From positions 1 through 58,916 of the forward strand of contig JAFKGI010000046.1 of assembly GCA_017307785.1 (NCBI GenBank): DNA of 58,916 nt, written 5' to 3'. The translations under genes were made by a program, and so were the position numbers. The notes under the pieces were generated by a model, which worked only from the letters and a program-made list of their open reading frames with translations, searched no databases and was not told the DNA's origin. Source of the DNA: Vulcanimicrobiota bacterium (GTDB lineage Bacteria; Vulcanimicrobiota; Xenobia; Xenobiales; JADMJV01). Positions 40,200-48,721 of this stretch are shown piece by piece (the stretch's first letter is position 1; every line of letters begins with the position of its first letter).

Positions 40200-41867
40200 C
40201 TAATCCTTGGATTGCTGCTTCCACTCGGTCAGATCACCGTCGGGACCGATCTCTTCGATGATCTCGTTGACGATGCCCCGGAAGACCTCGAAAAGAACCG
40301 GGTCGAAGTGGCGATTCTGATTCATCTCGTCCATGATCGAGAGGGCTTTGGCGGGACCGAAGGCCTTGCGAGAACCGTCTTTGTTGAGGCGGTAAACGCG
40401 CGGCGTGGTTAAAGCGCTCCAGACGTCGGCGATGGTCATGATGCGCGCCAGGTAGGGGATGTTCTCGCCGGCCAGCCCGTCCGGATAGCCGGTGCCGTCG
40501 AACTTCTCATGGTGAGCGCGCACGATGGCCGCCAGCTCGTCCATTCCCGGAATGTCGTAGAGGAACTCCGAGGACAGCGACGCGTGCGTCTTCATGATGG
40601 TGAATTCTTCGTCGGTGAGCTTGCGCGGAGCGTTGAGGATCGACTCGTCCACGTAGATCTTGCCCACATCGTGCATTTCGGCGCCGATGCGGGTGTATTC
40701 CTGAGCGCGTCGGTCCAGGCCGAGCTTCTGCACGATTTTCAAGGCCATGTCGCGCACGTCCAGCGAGTGGCGATAGGTGTAGTTGTCCTTGCGGTCGAGA
40801 GCCAGCACCATCATGCGCAGGATGGAAAGCTGGCTGTCGACGCGCACTTCGGTGAACTTGCGAATGTTTTTCTCGAGAGCGGCCACGGCTCGCGGATTGT
40901 AGCGGGTGCCGGCGCCTTCCTTGACGCGCTTGAGGGCCTTTTCCACCCCGAGATTGTGATAGTGCGGGCTGGAGTAGTGCAGATAATCGTCGGCCACCTT
41001 GAGGATCTGCGCTTCCAGTGGCATTTCCGAGTAGCGCTCGGCGCCCAACTTGGACAGGAAGTTCACCGCCTTATAGAGGCTGGGATTGGGCTGCAGAATC
41101 GAGACGGCCACCTCGAAAACGGCCGCGAAGCGAGCCCGCTCCTCTTCGCTCAGCTCTTCTCCGCGACGCTCGCGCAGCACCAATTCGTTGGGCAGCGAGA
41201 CCTTGCCGATCTCGTGCAGGTAACCGGCGAACAAAATCTCCTCCGACACCATGGGGCAGAGCATCTTGCTCATCTCGCGGGCCAACTGGCCGCACTCCTT
41301 GCAATGCTCGACCTGCTCGCGCCCGCCGGCGGCTTCGTTGAGCTTCATCAGCAGCTCAAGCGAGGAATAATCCAGCGTGAAGGAACGAGAAGCGCGGAAT
41401 TTTCCGAGAGTTTCTTCGGAGACCACGGCGCTGTCGAGCAAACTGACCCGTTCGGTCAGCAGCTTGTTCATCTTCTCGGCCAGGGCCGGCAGCGTGCGCG
41501 TCAGCACGGTGAAGTCCTCGCGGTTCAAGACCAGCAGGTTGACTTCGGAAAGGGCTTTGACCGTGGCCGTGCGTGGCTGGTCGATGAGCAGGGCCATTTC
41601 GCCGAAGCCTTCGCCTTCGCCCAGTTCGCTCAGCACCATCTCTTCGCCGCCCTGGACCTTGGTCACGCGAACCTGGCCCTTGCGCACGATGTAGAAAGAG
41701 TCGCCCAGCTTGCCTTCTTCGAAGATGGCCTGGCCGACCGCGAAGGTTTTCTCCTGGACTTTTTCCACGATCGATTCAATGACCTCGCCGGGCAGGCTGT
41801 AGAACAGCGGGTTGTTGGCGATAAAGGCGTGGATATTGGTTTCTGGTGTCAGGCTGCTTTCGAGCAC
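40200..41867 (-). CDS. Cyclic-nucleotide-binding, HD and HD-GYP signalling protein
   Basis: A 555-residue cytoplasmic protein. A cNMP-binding domain occupies about 20-140, with FGEMALLIDQPRTATVKA (88-105). A degenerate HD domain spans about 185-330, where HD becomes HE in YLHEIGK (217-222). An HD-GYP domain spans about 360-535, with His367, HD 399-400, His428, HHEKFDGTGYP (452-462) and Asp481, all metal and GYP positions present. The product should be a cyclic-di-GMP (or related dinucleotide) phosphodiesterase controlled by a cyclic nucleotide. It is divergent from pseudopilin set II, whose assembly c-di-GMP often controls. Confidence 0.9.
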   Translation of the reverse strand: MLESSLTPETNIHAFIANNPLFYSLPGEVIESIVEKVQEKTFAVGQAIFEEGKLGDSFYIVRKGQVRVTKVQGGEEMVLSELGEGEGFGEMALLIDQPRTATVKALSEVNLLVLNREDFTVLTRTLPALAEKMNKLLTERVSLLDSAVVSEETLGKFRASRSFTLDYSSLELLMKLNEAAGGREQVEHCKECGQLAREMSKMLCPMVSEEILFAGYLHEIGKVSLPNELVLRERRGEELSEEERARFAAVFEVAVSILQPNPSLYKAVNFLSKLGAERYSEMPLEAQILKVADDYLHYSSPHYHNLGVEKALKRVKEGAGTRYNPRAVAALEKNIRKFTEVRVDSQLSILRMMVLALDRKDNYTYRHSLDVRDMALKIVQKLGLDRRAQEYTRIGAEMHDVGKIYVDESILNAPRKLTDEEFTIMKTHASLSSEFLYDIPGMDELAAIVRAHHEKFDGTGYPDGLAGENIPYLARIMTIADVWSALTTPRVYRLNKDGSRKAFGPAKALSIMDEMNQNRHFDPVLFEVFRGIVNEIIEEIGPDGDLTEWKQQSKD

Positions 41868-41921
41868 AGCGGATCCTCGATGAACGTGATAGTCCCAGGC
41901 TTTCTACCCAAATTGCCGGAG

Positions 41922-42446
41922 ATGAAACGGATCCTCCGGGAAATACGCCATAAAGTGCACGAAATCCCGAGGCTTTTCGATCGGAGCGACGAAGATGGCC
42001 GGGTGCGAGGAAGGGGCTATACCCTGGGTGAGGTGATCATGGCCATGGCGCTGCTGATGGTCATTTTGACCTTCCTGGCCGGGCTCTTCACCCATCTCTT
42101 CGTCTCTTCCAGCAAGAGCCTCGACTCCAGTATTGCGCTGGAGCTGGCCGATTCGGTCATCAGTCAGGCCAACGACTCTGATCCCGCCACCTGGCCGGCG
42201 CTGGCCGCCTCTCAGTCGCTCTACAATCGCGATCCGCGGAGCACCACCGAGTTTCACACCGTCTTGAGCTTTCCGCCGGCTCCCGTCATGACCCACGACA
42301 TGGGGCAAATGTATGAGGTCAGTGTGGAAGTTTACTGGATGGGAGACCGACCCAGCGAGACTCGGCGCGATTACGGGCGCCAGTCGGTGCGGCTTTCCAA
42401 GATCATTTACGTCAGCAACATGCAGATTGCCGCTCCGCCTCCATGA
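41922..42446 (+). CDS. Minor pseudopilin, PilV/GspI-like (set II)
   Basis: A 174-residue protein with an unusually long leader (MKRILREIRHKVHEIP..., about 32 residues) before the prepilin site RGRG then YTLGEVIMAMALLMVI (Gly -1, Glu +5). A small domain with FHTVLSFPPAPV and YEVSVEVYWMGD strands follows. An ATG at 41880 would add 14 residues and lie only 12 bases from the start of the divergent HD-GYP gene. ATGA overlap with the next gene. Confidence 0.75.
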   Translation: MKRILREIRHKVHEIPRLFDRSDEDGRVRGRGYTLGEVIMAMALLMVILTFLAGLFTHLFVSSSKSLDSSIALELADSVISQANDSDPATWPALAASQSLYNRDPRSTTEFHTVLSFPPAPVMTHDMGQMYEVSVEVYWMGDRPSETRRDYGRQSVRLSKIIYVSNMQIAAPPP

Positions 42447-43135
42447 AACGGCGCGGCTTTAGCGTTCTCGAACTCACCGTCTCCAGTTTCTGCCTGGCGC
42501 TGATCTCGGCCGCCCTGTTTTACGTGTTCAACATGTGCTCCAGCGGCTTTCGACTGGGAATGACCCGCCAGGGATTGCAGAACCAGATCACCGGCTTCTC
42601 CGCCCGCTTCACCATCGATGTGCGCCAGAGCTCGATGTATGCCGCCTGGTCCAATTCGCGCACCGTCAATGTCGAGGCCGACCCGGGAGTGGTCGTGCCG
42701 CTGCGTCGTGACGCCCTGTGTCTGAGCGCTCTTCGAGACCCGGGCTCGCCCGCCAGTTACGAAACGGCCACCGGTTTACCGCGCTGGGACTGCTTTTGGG
42801 TCTACACCAGCACCGACGAGAGTCCCACCGGTCGCCTGATGCGCTTTCGTTGTGACCAACCCCCGAGCACGGCTCAGTTTCCCCTGGCCGACTTTCGCAG
42901 TACGCCCAACAACTACTTTACCATTCCCAGTCCGCGGGCCGTGGCCGGCACCTCGCAAACGCTGGCCCACGGCCTCCACAAGTTCGAAGCTTCGCTGGAC
43001 CAGGCCAACCAACAAGTGTTGATACGTATCGCTTTCCGAGGCGAGCACGGACGCACCGTGGCAGGGCGGAGTCTGGCCGAGATTGCCGAAACCATGTTCC
43101 GAGTCAAACCCGAAAATAGTTGGCCCAGGCTGTAG
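42443..43135 (+). CDS. Minor pseudopilin, PilW/GspJ-like (set II)
   Basis: A 230-residue protein beginning MKRRG then FSVLELTVSSFCLALI, a canonical prepilin site. The C-terminal part has a helix (LQNQITGFSARFTIDVRQS), strands (DCFWVYTSTDE) and a late VLIRIAFRGEHGR strand, as in PilW/GspJ proteins. It is translationally coupled to the gene upstream. Confidence 0.8.
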   Translation: MKRRGFSVLELTVSSFCLALISAALFYVFNMCSSGFRLGMTRQGLQNQITGFSARFTIDVRQSSMYAAWSNSRTVNVEADPGVVVPLRRDALCLSALRDPGSPASYETATGLPRWDCFWVYTSTDESPTGRLMRFRCDQPPSTAQFPLADFRSTPNNYFTIPSPRAVAGTSQTLAHGLHKFEASLDQANQQVLIRIAFRGEHGRTVAGRSLAEIAETMFRVKPENSWPRL

Positions 43136-43145
43136 GAGGACTATC

Positions 43146-44819
43146 GTGATACGATCCAGGCGTCGCGGCATCGCGCTGTTTATGGTCTTGCTGACCACCT
43201 TCGTGCTTACCATGATGGTGGGGGCCTTTTTCGGGGTCAACCAGAGCAACCTGGCCACGCTGGGGGCTTCCTTCCGGCGTAAAGAAGCCATGCTGGTGGC
43301 CGAGACCGGCATCAATTACGTGCGCTATCAGTTGGAAGAAGACCAGAATTGGGGCCGCGCCGGAATTCCGGCCTTCTCCAATCCGCTCGGATCCAGTGGT
43401 CGGGTCAGCTCGGACGGCAGCGGCTCCACCGTCCAAGGAGACTTCAGTGACGGACGCGGATTTGTGGCCGTCGTTTCGAACCGACTGGGGCAGGGGGAGG
43501 CCGGAGGAGTGCCGGCGGACGCCGTCCAGGTGACCTGCAAAGGCCACAGCGGCAATTTCAAGGTCAGCCTCTCGGTGATTCTGAAAGGGCAGCCCATTTA
43601 CGACGCGGCCGCCAGCACCAACGGCAAAATCAATATGGTGGCCAACACCGACTGGCAAATTCACAGCCGCGATCCCATCCGCAACTGGATTCGCGCCAAC
43701 GATGATATCCACACGCCCGACATCCTCAACGACGCCACCCGCAGCATGAAATTTTACAGCGACGTGGCCAGCTCGGTGCCCGGCGTGCTGTGGTCCCGCA
43801 AAGACGTCTTTTCCGGCGATACTGAAAAGGTCGACAGCTCCAAAATCGCTGACATGAACGCTAAGATCAACGGCATCACCGCTCCGCGTTCCACCGTCAA
43901 CAACAACCTTTACGATTTGCGCCTGACCGACCTGAAGGTTCCCGACAATACTACGACGGTCACGATTCCACCCGGACGTTACGTCGTTACCGAGGCCACC
44001 GCCGTGCCCATCAAGCGCGTCGACCACTACGACGGTCTTTTTGGCACCTATTCGGGCACCACCAACGACGACCAGCCGGCGCAGGCCATCCGGACTTTGA
44101 CCTTCTACCCGCAGGGGGGCGGTGCGCCGACCGTCTACTATCCGAGCAGCGAGTTGAATCGCGTCCGCAGCACCGCCGGCGTGCGTCCGCCCGCCTTTGG
44201 CACGGAGGTTGGGGGCGTGGTCAACCCGGGCGGAATTCCCGGCTTCTCCTATAACTTCGACACGCAGAAATTTGAGTTCGCGGGCAACAAGCAGTACAAG
44301 GTCGACGGCGACTTCTCCACCGGCTATGAAGCCCCGGCCGTGGCCGGACTGCCCACCGTGGATCCGGACATCGTCTTTTCTTCCGGCACCGGCAGCTCGA
44401 CGCCACCCACCTTCGTCAACGTCACCGGCAACTTTCACGTCACCGGTACGGTCACCGGCCGCGGCGCCCTGGCCACCAGCGGCAACATCTCCTTCAAAGC
44501 GGACGCGGATCTGACGGCGGCCACCACCGATCCGCTGGTGCTCTATTCGGGGAACAACGTGACCATCGATGCCTCGGGCAAGAACGACGTCAAGTTCACC
44601 GGACTGGTCTACGCCAAAAACGAATTCAACGTCGCCTCCACCACGCCGCTGACCAGCGTCAACATCACCGGCTCGCTGGTGGCACGCAACGGCGGAATCA
44701 ACATGGCGGCCGCCAAGAAGGTCCTGATGACTTACGACCAGGCTTACCTGGAGCAACTGACCAAGGGATTGCCCAATGGACGGCGCCGCCTCAGCCAGAT
44801 GTCCTGGCACATTCAGTAG
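43146..44819 (+). CDS. Very large PilX/GspK-like minor pseudopilin (set II)
   Basis: A 557-residue protein. A GTG start at 43146 is chosen because GGAGGA ends five bases before it and it gives the basic leader MIRSRRRG followed by a TM helix (IALFMVLLTTFVLTMMVGAF). No Glu at +5. The outer part has beta-repeats (FHVTGTVTGRGALATSGNIS, VLYSGNNVTIDASGKN) and the shared C-terminal module (FTGLVYAKNEFNVAS, ITGSLVARNGG, MTYDQAYLEQL). Its end overlaps the convergent HTTM gene by seven bases. Confidence 0.77.
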   Translation: MIRSRRRGIALFMVLLTTFVLTMMVGAFFGVNQSNLATLGASFRRKEAMLVAETGINYVRYQLEEDQNWGRAGIPAFSNPLGSSGRVSSDGSGSTVQGDFSDGRGFVAVVSNRLGQGEAGGVPADAVQVTCKGHSGNFKVSLSVILKGQPIYDAAASTNGKINMVANTDWQIHSRDPIRNWIRANDDIHTPDILNDATRSMKFYSDVASSVPGVLWSRKDVFSGDTEKVDSSKIADMNAKINGITAPRSTVNNNLYDLRLTDLKVPDNTTTVTIPPGRYVVTEATAVPIKRVDHYDGLFGTYSGTTNDDQPAQAIRTLTFYPQGGGAPTVYYPSSELNRVRSTAGVRPPAFGTEVGGVVNPGGIPGFSYNFDTQKFEFAGNKQYKVDGDFSTGYEAPAVAGLPTVDPDIVFSSGTGSSTPPTFVNVTGNFHVTGTVTGRGALATSGNISFKADADLTAATTDPLVLYSGNNVTIDASGKNDVKFTGLVYAKNEFNVASTTPLTSVNITGSLVARNGGINMAAAKKVLMTYDQAYLEQLTKGLPNGRRRLSQMSWHIQ

Positions 44820-46063
44820 GGGAATTTCCGCTCGGCCAGGATTTCCGGAGTGGGCATGAAGGGTTTCCCGGGAGGCGGCGTTTCCTCGTTCACGTAGATC
44901 AGGCGGGCATAGTAGAGGTCCTGGCGGCCTCGGCAGGCCCACTCCAGAAAGCGCTGGCTCACCTCCGGCTCGCGCTTGTCATACAGGTTCAGAAGCCAGC
45001 AGCGCCAGCGTTGACTGGGGTAGAGGGGAGCGAAGTCCTCGGGCACTCGCCAATCCACCGGTTGTCCCCCGCGCCACAGGTCGACCGAAGTTCCATCGCG
45101 ACGAACTCCCTCGATGACAAACCAGCCGTCGGCACGCCCCGGATGCGGCGCGAACATGGGCCAGCTTTGGAACAGCTGAAAGACATAGCCGAACGCCTGG
45201 ACCGGCATGGGCACCGCCCACAACCGTAGGACGGCCACGTTGATGTAGAAGATGTAGCCGCAGGCCGCGTAAAGCAACCCGCGGACGGGACCGGGCAAAG
45301 TGCAGGGGGTCCCGGGGCGGAGCGAGGGCGGCCGGGGAGCTCGTGGCAGCAATCCCAGGGCGCACACCAGGGCGGTCGGGACCATCATTCCCAGCCGCAA
45401 GAGGGCCGCGATACTCAGGTGAAAGACCAGCAGCAGAACAAGTCCCAGCCAGCGAGTGCGCCGCCACCACAGCAGAAAAGGGATACTCCACTCCAGCGCC
45501 AGCGCCAGCTGGGTCAAGACGCGCATGCTGTCGGCGCTTTGGCGAACCCAATGGGCCAGGCCGGTGGCGAAGGCATCCTGGTTGAGCACGTAATAAAGAG
45601 CCGTATGCTCTCGGGTCCAAACCGGGTCGCTTTTGCTGATGGCGGCGAACAGATAGATCAGGCCGATTTGCAGTGTATAGCCCAGCGTGGCCGGGCTGGA
45701 ACAATTTTTCTCCTCCGGGCTGGCGCCGTCCAGCGGCAAAAACATGCACCAGAAGAGAACCAGGCGCATCTCGCTGTGGCCCGCATCCAGCAACCAGGGA
45801 TTGCGATAGTGCAACGAGTGCAGCAGAAACCAGCAGGCTGCGCAGGCCAGCCGCGACCGGTAGCCCAGCAACAGACTCAGGGCGGCCCCGGCCGTAGCCG
45901 CGTGCAACAGACCGACCCACAACAGCGAGCCCGAGAGCATGTGCAGATTTGGGAAGGTGCGGTGCTGCACGGAAAGCAGTAGTGCCCGGGGCATGATTCC
46001 CTCGTCGCTGTAGAAGGCGCCGAGGTCCGGCAGTTGCAGCGCCAGGTCCGACAGGATCAGCAA
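44813..46063 (-). CDS. HTTM-domain membrane protein
   Basis: A protein of at least 416 residues of the HTTM family (horizontally transferred transmembrane domain, related to vitamin-K-dependent gamma-carboxylase). It has several TM helices, HYRNPWLLDAGHSEMRL, and the conserved QSWPMFAPHPGRADGWFVIEG near the end. The first ordinary start, TTG at 46063, cuts the first helix. In-frame codons upstream add RLDRNALGWLRIGLGL, which matches the usual HTTM N-terminus, so translation probably begins at ATT 46114 or CTG 46105; AGGTGA lies nine bases before the ATT. It overlaps or abuts the W-like pseudopilin gene and is probably the last gene of pseudopilin set III. Its modification target is unknown. 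Confidence 0.83.
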   Translation of the reverse strand: MLILSDLALQLPDLGAFYSDEGIMPRALLLSVQHRTFPNLHMLSGSLLWVGLLHAATAGAALSLLLGYRSRLACAACWFLLHSLHYRNPWLLDAGHSEMRLVLFWCMFLPLDGASPEEKNCSSPATLGYTLQIGLIYLFAAISKSDPVWTREHTALYYVLNQDAFATGLAHWVRQSADSMRVLTQLALALEWSIPFLLWWRRTRWLGLVLLLVFHLSIAALLRLGMMVPTALVCALGLLPRAPRPPSLRPGTPCTLPGPVRGLLYAACGYIFYINVAVLRLWAVPMPVQAFGYVFQLFQSWPMFAPHPGRADGWFVIEGVRRDGTSVDLWRGGQPVDWRVPEDFAPLYPSQRWRCWLLNLYDKREPEVSQRFLEWACRGRQDLYYARLIYVNEETPPPGKPFMPTPEILAERKFPY

Positions 46064-46109
46064 TCCCAGGCCGATGCGCAGCCAGCCCAGAGCGTTGCGA
46101 TCCAGGCGG

Positions 46110-46703
46110 CTAATTCCGCGGGCTCACCTTCGTTTGCAGCTCCACGCCGTAGCTGCTGGTATCGGTCATGCTACCCATGGTCATGTCCAGTTGCCAGAGC
46201 GGGGGCGTGACGGTGAGCTGGCTCAGGCGAAAAACTCCGACATGATCCGCGATCTGGTGGTCCGAGCTGGAAGCGGGGAAAGCCGCCACCGCCGGAGGGC
46301 CGGGCGGAGTGGCGATGGCCGGAAGAATGGCCTGCTGGCGACGCGTCACCGTGTGTCGATCCGCGTCAAAGTGATAGCAGACCCAGGACTGCCAGAGAAC
46401 CTTGTGGGTGGTGGGGTCATACTCGGTGCTGCCGTCGGCCTTGAAGGGGGACGGAAAGACGACCCCGGTCGGATCGGTGCGAAAATGGGTCTGGTCGGAG
46501 CTTTGCAGTTCCCCGTGCAGGCGCGACATGAGCAAAAGCCCGGATTTCTGGGCTTCCACCGCCGTCTCGTTGAGTCGCAGATAGCGGGCTCCGTGCACGA
46601 TGACCGTAAATCCGAGCACCGCCACGATGGCCATGACGGCCGTGGCGATAACCATTTCGATCAGGCTGGTGGCCCTATTGGGTGCGGAAAATAAACGTCT
46701 CAT
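46110..46703 (-). CDS. Minor pseudopilin, PilW/GspJ-like, with Ala at the cleavage site (set III)
   Basis: A 197-residue protein beginning MRRLFSAPNRA then TSLIEMVIATAVMAIVAVLG. Glu +5 is present; residue -1 is Ala rather than Gly, as in the set I W-like gene at 23.8 kb. Later parts (SGLLLMSRLHGELQSSDQTH helix, WVCYHFDADRHTVTRR strand) follow the PilW pattern. It overlaps the V-like gene upstream by 29 bases. Confidence 0.77.
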   Translation of the reverse strand: MRRLFSAPNRATSLIEMVIATAVMAIVAVLGFTVIVHGARYLRLNETAVEAQKSGLLLMSRLHGELQSSDQTHFRTDPTGVVFPSPFKADGSTEYDPTTHKVLWQSWVCYHFDADRHTVTRRQQAILPAIATPPGPPAVAAFPASSSDHQIADHVGVFRLSQLTVTPPLWQLDMTMGSMTDTSSYGVELQTKVSPRN

Positions 46704-47079
46704 AACGCAGCTTCTTGATTCCCTGAGGTTCCGACCAGTCCAGCTTGACGACCAGGCGCCGCATGCCGGGTTCGACGGTGTCGGTGGCATAAGCCTCGAC
46801 CGTGTAGGGCGTCTCCACCAGTCGCCCGCGAATCTGACTGCGACTCACGATGGTCTGCACTTCCGGATTGTCCAGGATGGGAGTCAGAGCGTTGTAACCT
46901 AGCGTCAGCTTCTGCTCCACCACCGAGCGAGCCAGACTGGTGGCCACCAGCACGTTCTTGGATTTGTTGAGAGAAACGTGGTACGTGCCCCAGATGCCGG
47001 CGATGAAGATGAGACAGGTGGCCAGAATGAAGCAGGCCACCATCACTTCCAATAGATTATGTCCGCGCCGGGCAACCAC
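46675..47079 (-). CDS. Minor pseudopilin, PilV/GspI-like (set III)
   Basis: A 134-residue protein with a GTG start directly after the TAA of the preceding gene. It begins MVARRG then HNLLEVMVACFILATCLIF (Gly -1, Glu +5). A helix (SLARSVVEQKLTLGYN) and strands (YTVEAYATDTV, RRLVVKLDWSE) follow. Middle gene of set III. Confidence 0.79.
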   Translation of the reverse strand: MVARRGHNLLEVMVACFILATCLIFIAGIWGTYHVSLNKSKNVLVATSLARSVVEQKLTLGYNALTPILDNPEVQTIVSRSQIRGRLVETPYTVEAYATDTVEPGMRRLVVKLDWSEPQGIKKLRYETFIFRTQ

Positions 47080-48615
47080 TTAATAGATATGGCACATCGG
47101 CGGCCCACAAGAGTAATCCAGGCAACAGCGGCGCGGCTCGCGCGGTGGGACCGGCGGTGCCGGGGCCGGAGGGGCGGGGGGAGCGGGCGCCGGCGGACCT
47201 GGAGGAGCCGGCGGAGCCGGACCAGGGCCAGGACCCGGTACGGGTGGGGCCGGGGCCGGTCCCGGCCCGGGAGGAGCAGGTCCGGGTCCAGGTCCCGGTG
47301 GAGCGGGAGCCGGAGCCGGTGGGGGCGGAGTCACCACCACCGTCATGGTGGTGGCCTGAGCTACGAACGACTCGGGCACCCAGTCGTTCGAACCAAAGAT
47401 TTCTTGCGCGACGGTTCGGTCGTAGTGCAGCTTACAGCCGGTGGAGTCGATGACGTCGGCGATCATGGCGCCGAACTGGTCGGAGTTGCTGCAGGTAGCG
47501 TGCGCGTCCGCACCCGAGATCAGGCAGCTGATCTGGCTGTTGTCCACGTGAATGGTGGTGCCGGCCCCGCCCGACAGGAAAATCTGCAGGTTGGCGGGCT
47601 TGCTGTTCATGTTGACGGCCGAGCCGGTGATGTTGACGTTGCCACTCACGTAGAGGATCGTCTGGCCGGCGCTGGACAGGTTGGCGGCGTTGATGTTGAG
47701 GTTGCCGGCCACCCGATAGCTGCCTACGGGCAGGGCAGCGGAACCGGTATACAGCAAGTCGGCGCCGCTATTGGCCAGAGGGGTGGCCGTGGCCGGGGCC
47801 GCCGGCTTGGACAAATCCTGGGTGTGAGCGAAACTGCCGTCGCTACCGGTGATGGAGGTGCTGCCCAAATAGGCGATGGCTCCCGCACTGGAGCCGGGTC
47901 CCACGGTGACGTTGCCGTCCACCTGGGTGTCGGTGAGCACCACCGAGTCCACCACCTTGTTGTTGCTGGCCACGCCGGCGGCGCGTTGAGGAGAGCCGGC
48001 CATGCTGTAGGGAGCGTAGGTCAAGGGAGTCCAGCCGGGATCGGACGAGCTGACGCAGTCGACCAGGCAACTGCTCAGACTGACCCGGCTTTTACCGAAG
48101 GCGCTCTTGGCGAAGTTCACGCCTTCGGGCTTGACCAGTGCGCCCAGCGTGCTGGAACCGCGACGCTGGCCGTCCTCGAAAACACCGGCCGAGATCACGA
48201 AGACCTTGCCTTCCGGGATGGCCGTTCCATCGGGCAAGGTTTCGCTGCGATGGAAAGCGCCGGCGGTGTTGTTGTAGACCTGGACCACGGCGCTGATGCT
48301 CGGATTGGTGGAAGACTGGAGTTTGGTCAGGTCCGGCCGATAGTAATAATCCACGTCGGACCAGGAAATGCCCTCGCCGTTGCCCTGCGTGTAGGGTGGG
48401 GAACTGGCTCCGGAGGGAAACTTGTTGGGCCTGCTCAATCGATCGAGGGCGGCCGCGATACCGCCCTGGGCCGCGTAGCGGGCCTGGTCCACCTGCTCCT
48501 GGTGATTGACCACGCGCAGATTGTTAAGGGCCCCCATACCGACCGCGCCGGTGAACGCGCCTAAAACGCCGCACACCGATAAAATAAGCATCAAGGCCAT
48601 TCCCCGCCGATTCAT
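47080..48615 (-). CDS. PilX/GspK-like pseudopilin with Pro-rich stalk and Cys tail (set III)
   Basis: A 511-residue protein with leader MNRRG and a TM helix (MALMLILSVCGVLGAFTGAV), lacking Glu +5. The outer part has beta-repeats (SYRVAGNLNINAANLSS, ILYVSGNVNITGSAV). Residues about 429-490 are almost only Pro, Ala and Gly in PAPPGPGP-type repeats, probably a stiff polyproline stalk. The last 17 residues contain four Cys (RRCCLDYSCGPPMCHIY). The shared C-terminal module of the other large pseudopilins is replaced by this stalk and tail, suggesting a disulfide-linked or metal-binding tip (inference). Confidence 0.75.
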   Translation of the reverse strand: MNRRGMALMLILSVCGVLGAFTGAVGMGALNNLRVVNHQEQVDQARYAAQGGIAAALDRLSRPNKFPSGASSPPYTQGNGEGISWSDVDYYYRPDLTKLQSSTNPSISAVVQVYNNTAGAFHRSETLPDGTAIPEGKVFVISAGVFEDGQRRGSSTLGALVKPEGVNFAKSAFGKSRVSLSSCLVDCVSSSDPGWTPLTYAPYSMAGSPQRAAGVASNNKVVDSVVLTDTQVDGNVTVGPGSSAGAIAYLGSTSITGSDGSFAHTQDLSKPAAPATATPLANSGADLLYTGSAALPVGSYRVAGNLNINAANLSSAGQTILYVSGNVNITGSAVNMNSKPANLQIFLSGGAGTTIHVDNSQISCLISGADAHATCSNSDQFGAMIADVIDSTGCKLHYDRTVAQEIFGSNDWVPESFVAQATTMTVVVTPPPPAPAPAPPGPGPGPAPPGPGPAPAPPVPGPGPGPAPPAPPGPPAPAPPAPPAPAPPVPPREPRRCCLDYSCGPPMCHIY

Positions 48616-48721
48616 ACAGATATCAGAATACCACCATATGAAGGAATCGGCAAATCAGTGGTGTTCCTCCCCCTCGGGAATCGTCTGTTTTTAGCGCTGC
48701 TCCTTGATCTCCAGCTCCCGC

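Noticed and set aside
43104..44942. 612-codon minus-strand open frame
   Set aside because: Antisense to the set II large pseudopilin; Gly/Val/Asp-rich shadow translation.
47059..48564. 501-codon plus-strand frame with Arg/Gly/Ser repeats
   Set aside because: Complement of the proline-rich tract and beta-repeats of the set III pseudopilin gene.
48616..48721. Terminator between efflux operon 3 and pseudopilin set III
   Set aside because: Some local complementarity exists, but no stable stem with a T-run was found on the minus strand.
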